Origin: Vibrio genomosp. F10 str. ZF-129
Lineage (GTDB): Bacteria > Pseudomonadota > Gammaproteobacteria > Enterobacterales > Vibrionaceae
Assembly: GCF_000287055.2 (NCBI RefSeq)
Contig: NZ_AJYQ02000124.1
Coordinates: 1 to 64,000, forward strand
DNA: 64,000 bases
Reading direction: 5' to 3'
Part shown: positions 59,258-64,000 of the stretch, one piece after another
Layout of the letters: each line of letters begins with the position of its first letter
How positions within the stretch are numbered: the stretch's first letter is position 1
The notes under the pieces: generated by a model
Seen by the model: only the letters and a program-made list of their open reading frames with translations
Databases searched by the model: none
Told to the model about the DNA's origin: nothing
Made by a program: the position numbers and the translations under genes

Positions 59258-60202
59258 CTATGAGTTTGTCAGTACAGGAGCAGAATAGCTAAAAGGCCGA
59301 TTAAGTAATGAGCCCTGAGCACCATCACGATCCAGGGCTCGACCTATTTCGGTCATCGCAAGCCAACGATTTTCACACCATAGAGGGGCCAGCAATGTTG
59401 GTCGCCGGGCGGCGGAGGCAACACGGTGAAAAATGATCTCTGGTGGTGTCATACGGATAAGTTCGCTAGCGATAGACACGTAATCCTCCAGCTCTGGCGC
59501 GGTCAATTTTCCAGCTTTCCAAGCTTTCGCCATAGTACTGCCTTCAACAATATGTAAGCCGTGCAACTTTATTCCGTCGGTTCCCACCTGAAGTACTTTT
59601 TCCAACGTTTCTAAATTGTCATCTCGGGTTTCTTTAGGTAAACCGACAATCAGGTGTGTGCATACCTTGATACCCAACGAACGAGCTCGCTGGGTAATTT
59701 CAGAATAGCATTCAAAATCATGGCCTCGATTGATGTGTTTTAACGTCTTGTTACTGGCGGTTTGCAACCCAAGTTCAAGCCAAATTTCATAACCTTTATT
59801 CACGTACTCAGACAGTAGGTCTAACACCGAATCAGGGACACAATCAGGTCGAGTTCCAACACACAAACCCACTATATCAGCCGCCTTGAGCGCTTCTTCA
59901 TACATATTTCTAAGGACTTGTACTTCGGCGTATGTGCTGGTGTAGGCTTGAAAATAAGCCAGATATTTACGCGCTCGCTTCACTTCTCCTGCACGATCCG
60001 TAAGTTGTTCCACAATGCCTTTGACCTGTGTCTCCTCATCAACAAATGAAGACACATTGCAAAATGTACAGCCGCCTCGTCCAATCGTTCCATCTCTATT
60101 GGGGCAACTAAAGCCACCATGCAATGTTAGCTTGTGAACTTTTTCACCATATCTGCGTTGTAAATCTTGACCAATGGTATTAACCAACTCATGTAACTGC
60201 AT
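59258..60202 (-). CDS. yhcC: Radical SAM protein YhcC
   Basis: The 314-aa protein has the radical-SAM cluster in a family-specific spacing C33-x11-C45-x2-C48 (FSCPNRDG...GRGGCTFCNVSSF), then GLCVGTRPDC, WLELGLQTASNKTLKHINRGH and LIVGLPKET. This is the YhcC/TIGR01212 group; its substrate is not known. It lies beside gltB in many gammaproteobacteria but is divergent from it here. Its promoter must lie in the 550-base gap shared with gltB. Confidence 0.92.
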   Translation of the reverse strand: MQLHELVNTIGQDLQRRYGEKVHKLTLHGGFSCPNRDGTIGRGGCTFCNVSSFVDEETQVKGIVEQLTDRAGEVKRARKYLAYFQAYTSTYAEVQVLRNMYEEALKAADIVGLCVGTRPDCVPDSVLDLLSEYVNKGYEIWLELGLQTASNKTLKHINRGHDFECYSEITQRARSLGIKVCTHLIVGLPKETRDDNLETLEKVLQVGTDGIKLHGLHIVEGSTMAKAWKAGKLTAPELEDYVSIASELIRMTPPEIIFHRVASAARRPTLLAPLWCENRWLAMTEIGRALDRDGAQGSLLNRPFSYSAPVLTNS

Positions 60203-60753
60203 AAACCGACCATATCTGTGTTTGCTAAAACGCTAGCAATCGAAACTATTATCAATTCGATTACTGAAAATTAATTACATCCCTGCAAGATAAAGTCACG
60301 CATATTAATGGCCTGCATATTGAGATTAACTATCAAAAATCAATAAACATGCATAAATGTTGGTAAAAAAACCTCCTGTTGCACAAATGTTAACTATAAT
60401 ATGCATTTTTTAACTAAAAAAATGGTCTACAAGCGTCAGTTTTCATTGCAATGAGCCTCGACAAAATTGTAGGATACTTACACAATAGCGCCTAATTTGT
60501 ATTCTTAATTACACGATTAGTTGCGGATTAATCGGTGAATCCAACCTCCCACCTATATAAGTCACTGGATTGTGATTTGAAACAACTGGATATCACTAAG
60601 GAATGTTTTTCTCGCCATATATTTCAGCGAGAGACGGAAAGGACTCAGACCAATCACACTGGTTGGTTTAGATTCATAAAAATAAAGGAACAGACTCAAC
60701 ACTAAGTTGGACTTAGCGATGTTGCGTCGATATTAAACTGGAAGGATGTATCT
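60203..60753. other. yhcC-gltB divergent region
   Basis: 551 bases, AT-rich, with no gene. Near gltB are small hairpins CTCGC-N11-GCGAG (60612-60632) and ACCAA-N9-TTGGT (about 60650-60668). The long gltB leader is where Lrp or other nitrogen control would act, but I cannot name a site. Confidence 0.5.
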
Positions 60754-63700
60754 ATGGTAGATAGAGAGCAGAGTGCACAGGGCATGTATACTCCGGAATT
60801 GGAGCATGATGCGTGTGGTATCGGTTTTGTTGCTCACTTAAAAAACCGTAAATCTCATGATGTAGTAACTCAAGCACTCGATATGCTAGCGCGTATGGAA
60901 CACCGTGGTGGTCAAGGTTGCGATCCTTGCTCAGGTGACGGTGCGGGTATTTTGCTGCAAAAGCCTCATGAATTTTTACTCGAAGAATCAGTATCGCTGG
61001 GTATCAAGCTACCTTCTTTCGAAAAATACGGTGTTGGTGTTGTACTTTTCCCTAAAGATGAACATAAACGTGCTCAGTGTCGTGACATCCTTGAGCGTAA
61101 TGCTCAACGCTTGGAACTGGAAGTATTAGGCTACCGCGAGCTGCCGACAGACAACTCTATGATTGGTGCTGATCCATTAAGCACTGAGCCTCAATTTGAA
61201 CATGTCTTCATTACAGGTGGCCCGAGTACGACACCTGAAGAGCTAGAGCGTAAGCTTTACGTGCTGCGTAATTATACTGTTCGAGTTTGCCTAGAAAGTG
61301 TGTCTAACATTGGGGATGATTTCTACATCAACTCAATGTCATACAAGACTCTGGTTTATAAAGGCCAGTTAACGACGGAACAGGTTCCTCAGTACTTCCT
61401 AGACCTTCAAAACCCAACGATGGTGACCGCTTTAGCTTTGGTTCACTCTCGATTCTCTACCAATACATTCCCTCGCTGGCGTCTAGCTCAACCTTTCCGT
61501 TACATCGCTCATAACGGCGAAATCAATACGGTCCGTGGTAACTTGAACTGGATGAAAGCTCGTGAAGCGATCATTGAATCTGATCTTTTCACCAAAGCTG
61601 AAATCGACATGCTTCTTCCTATTTGTCAGGAAGGCAGTTCAGATTCATCAAACTTTGATATGGCACTTGAGCTCCTAGTTTTATCTGGTCGTAGCCTGCC
61701 ACATGCATTGATGATGATGATTCCTGAAGCATGGCAAGAAAACAAAAACATGGATCCAACTCGTCGTGCGTTCTACCAGTACCACGCGAACGTGATGGAA
61801 CCATGGGATGGCCCTGCGTCAGTATGTTTCACCGATGGTGTTCAAGTTGGTGCAACACTTGACCGAAACGGTCTGCGTCCTTCTCGCTACACAGTAACTA
61901 AAGACGACTTCCTAGTGATGGCGTCTGAATCTGGCGTAGTTGAAATCGCACCAGAGAACGTTGAATACCGTGGTCGTCTGCAGCCTGGTCGTATCTTCGT
62001 TGCTGACCTTGAGCAAGGTCGCATCATTTCTGATGAAGAAGTGAAAGACGGCATCGCAAGTGCACAGCCTTATGAAAAGTGGGTTGAAGAGAATCTTCTG
62101 AGCTTGAAAAAGCTACCAGATGCAAGTAACGAATTCAGCCAGCCTTCTCCAGAAAAGCTTCTACACAAACAACAATCGTTTGGTGTGAGTTCTGAAGAAG
62201 TCAACGAGATCATTCTTCCTCTTGCAAAAACAGGCTACGAGCCTCTTTCAGCAATGGGGGCAGACTGGCCGTTAGCGATTCTTTCTCACCAATCTCAGCA
62301 CCTATCAAACTACTTCAAGCAACTGTTTGCACAAGTCACTAACCCGCCGATCGACCCGATTCGTGAGCGTATGGTTATGTCTCTGAACACTTACCTAGGT
62401 AAAGATCAGAACCTACTTGCTGAAACACCTGAACACTGCCAAAAAGTAGAGCTTGAATCTCCAGTTCTTTCTAACTCAGAGTTAGAAAAACTGCGTGCAA
62501 TCGACAACGAGCATCTTCAAGCGAAGACACTGGATATCGTATTCCAAGCAAATGGGGACGAAGGTAAGTTAGAGCGTGCGCTTAAGCGTATCTGCCAATA
62601 TGCTGAAGATGCCGTGATTGATGGCTATTCTATTATTCTACTGACTGACCGTGCGGTTAACTCTAACCACGCTGCCATCCCAGCAATGCTGGCGGTTGGC
62701 GCAGTTCACCACCACCTAATCCGTAAAGGTTTACGTGCTAAGTGTGACATCGTTGTTGAAACGGGCGACGCTCGTGAAACGCACCACTTTGCAACCTTAA
62801 TCGGTTACGGTGCGAACGCAGTCAACCCATACCTCGTTATTGAAACGATTGTTGAATTGCAACGCATTAAGAAGCTCGATCCAACCGTACACCCACGTGA
62901 GTTATTCGATAACTACCGTAAAGGCGTGAACGGCGGTCTACTGAAGATTTTCTCTAAGATGGGGATCTCTACGCTGCAGTCTTACCACGGTGCACAAATC
63001 TTTGAAGCCCTTGGTATCAGCAAATCCGTGGTTGAAAAATACTTCACGGGTACTGTTTCTCGTATCCAAGGTTTAACGATCGATGATATCGCGAAAGAAG
63101 TACTGGTTCGTCACCGTGTTGGTTACCCAGCTCGTGAAATCCCAGCTCAGATCCTTGATGTGGGCGGTGTTTATCAGTGGAAACAACGCGGCGAGAAGCA
63201 CTTATTCAATCCAGAAACGATTTCTCTACTTCAAGAGTCGACGCGTAACAAAGATTACGAACAGTTCAAGAAGTACGCAAAAGCCGTTGATGACCAAGGC
63301 GATAACGCGGCAACATTGCGTAGCCAATTAGCGTTCATTAAGAACCCAGCAGGCTCTATTCCTCTAGCAGAAGTAGAACCGATTGAAAAAATTCTGACTC
63401 GTTTTGCAACCGGTGCTATGAGCTTCGGTTCAATCTCGCATGAGGCTCACTCAACACTGGCTGTTGCAATGAACCGCATTGGCGCGAAATCAAACTCAGG
63501 TGAAGGTGGTGAAGATCCAGCGCGTTTCGAGCGTAAAGAAAACGGTGACTGGGAACGTTCAGCTATCAAACAAGTGGCTTCTGGTCGCTTTGGTGTAACA
63601 TCTTACTACCTATCGAACGCTGATGAACTTCAGATCAAGATGGCTCAAGGTGCGAAACCGGGCGAAGGTGGTCAACTACCTGGTGATAAGGTTGATGACT

Positions 63701-64000
63701 GGATTGGCGCAACGCGTCACTCGACTCCGGGCGTAGGTCTTATCTCTCCACCGCCACACCACGATATCTACTCAATCGAAGATTTGGCTCAGCTGATCTA
63801 CGATCTGAAAAACGCGAACCGTAATGGCCGTGTAAACGTAAAACTGGTATCGGAAGCAGGCGTAGGTACGATTGCATCAGGCGTAGCGAAAGCGAAAGCT
63901 GACGTTGTACTTATCGCAGGTTTTGATGGCGGTACGGGTGCATCTCCGATGTCTTCTATCCGTCACACAGGTCTGCCTTGGGAACTGGGTCTAGCGGAAA
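60754..64000 (+). CDS. gltB: Glutamate synthase large subunit (5' part)
   Basis: Makes glutamate from glutamine and 2-oxoglutarate with reducing power from the small subunit. The reading frame is open from the ATG at 60754 (GAAGGA site seven bases upstream) to the window edge, about 1082 codons of an expected 1500. A 20-residue propeptide precedes the catalytic Cys21 ([12 protein letters not shown]), followed by the class II glutaminase domain ([19 protein letters not shown]), the central domain, and the start of the FMN/synthase domain ([37 protein letters not shown]). The 3' end and gltD are outside the window. Confidence 0.96.
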   Translation, partial: MVDREQSAQGMYTPELEHDACGIGFVAHLKNRKSHDVVTQALDMLARMEHRGGQGCDPCSGDGAGILLQKPHEFLLEESVSLGIKLPSFEKYGVGVVLFPKDEHKRAQCRDILERNAQRLELEVLGYRELPTDNSMIGADPLSTEPQFEHVFITGGPSTTPEELERKLYVLRNYTVRVCLESVSNIGDDFYINSMSYKTLVYKGQLTTEQVPQYFLDLQNPTMVTALALVHSRFSTNTFPRWRLAQPFRYIAHNGEINTVRGNLNWMKAREAIIESDLFTKAEIDMLLPICQEGSSDSSNFDMALELLVLSGRSLPHALMMMIPEAWQENKNMDPTRRAFYQYHANVMEPWDGPASVCFTDGVQVGATLDRNGLRPSRYTVTKDDFLVMASESGVVEIAPENVEYRGRLQPGRIFVADLEQGRIISDEEVKDGIASAQPYEKWVEENLLSLKKLPDASNEFSQPSPEKLLHKQQSFGVSSEEVNEIILPLAKTGYEPLSAMGADWPLAILSHQSQHLSNYFKQLFAQVTNPPIDPIRERMVMSLNTYLGKDQNLLAETPEHCQKVELESPVLSNSELEKLRAIDNEHLQAKTLDIVFQANGDEGKLERALKRICQYAEDAVIDGYSIILLTDRAVNSNHAAIPAMLAVGAVHHHLIRKGLRAKCDIVVETGDARETHHFATLIGYGANAVNPYLVIETIVELQRIKKLDPTVHPRELFDNYRKGVNGGLLKIFSKMGISTLQSYHGAQIFEALGISKSVVEKYFTGTVSRIQGLTIDDIAKEVLVRHRVGYPAREIPAQILDVGGVYQWKQRGEKHLFNPETISLLQESTRNKDYEQFKKYAKAVDDQGDNAATLRSQLAFIKNPAGSIPLAEVEPIEKILTRFATGAMSFGSISHEAHSTLAVAMNRIGAKSNSGEGGEDPARFERKENGDWERSAIKQVASGRFGVTSYYLSNADELQIKMAQGAKPGEGGQLPGDKVDDWIGATRHSTPGVGLISPPPHHDIYSIEDLAQLIYDLKNANRNGRVNVKLVSEAGVGTIASGVAKAKADVVLIAGFDGGTGASPMSSIRHTGLPWELGLAE

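Overview
The window is ordinary chromosomal DNA of a gammaproteobacterium, almost certainly a Vibrio (large chromosome). The gene content and order match what I remember of Vibrio chromosome I: secF-secD-yajC-tgt-queA; a divergent OxyR/peroxiredoxin pair; glpK-glpR-glpD; second EF-G-radA-PilZ-serB-deoDBAC-nupC-tatD; grcA-thrCBA-rraA-arcA-arcB-yhcC-gltB. Base composition is even. I see no tRNA, rRNA, insertion sequence, prophage, integron or CRISPR array, and no block with foreign codon use.

Layout. 0.1-5.9 kb (minus strand): the SecDF-YajC export accessory complex and the queuosine tRNA-modification genes tgt and queA. 6.2-8.8 kb (plus): a chemoreceptor and a two-CBS-domain protein. 8.8-10.6 kb: oxyR2-type regulator divergent from a 2-Cys peroxiredoxin. 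10.9-16.6 kb (plus): dapD, then glycerol catabolism (glpK, its repressor glpR, aerobic glpD). 16.6-26.3 kb is the least conserved part: nnrS (nitric-oxide related), a GGCT-fold protein, a small membrane protein, LysR/chrA, an acyl-CoA synthetase, two related LysR regulators each facing a small protein gene (one of them DUF1127), and a VF530-like protein. 26.5-30.2 kb (minus): a stand-alone EF-G2 and radA. 30.4-34.6 kb: a PilZ c-di-GMP receptor with two PilZ motifs, serB and a YtjB/Smp-like membrane protein. 34.8-42.8 kb (minus): the nucleoside catabolism cluster deoC-deoA-deoB-deoD, nupC with a perfect CRP box, tatD with a hidden small upstream gene, yaaA. 42.9-48.0 kb: a sodium/amino-acid symporter, small proteins, a hemerythrin, and two DNA-repair genes (ung, nfo). 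48.1-53.7 kb: grcA with two FNR boxes, then the threonine operon thrABC with an attenuating leader peptide. 53.9-64.0 kb: a secreted small protein, rraA, the ArcA/ArcB redox two-component system (arcA and arcB convergent), a radical-SAM protein and the 5' part of gltB, which runs off the window.

Themes: redox and oxygen control is concentrated here (OxyR2/Prx2, NnrS, hemerythrin, FNR boxes before grcA and arcA, ArcAB). The interesting residue-level points are Glu204 of the OxyR paralogue and the loss of one of the two redox cysteines of ArcB (Tyr at 241). Several genes are too short to be found by simple ORF calling (thrL, a 57-aa gene overlapping tatD, a 51-aa candidate beside ung). I did not find a convincing new multi-gene system; the best candidate for something undescribed is the repeated LysR/small-protein pair at 23.4-26.0 kb. 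All starts were chosen by ribosome-binding site and family alignment from memory; no database search was run.
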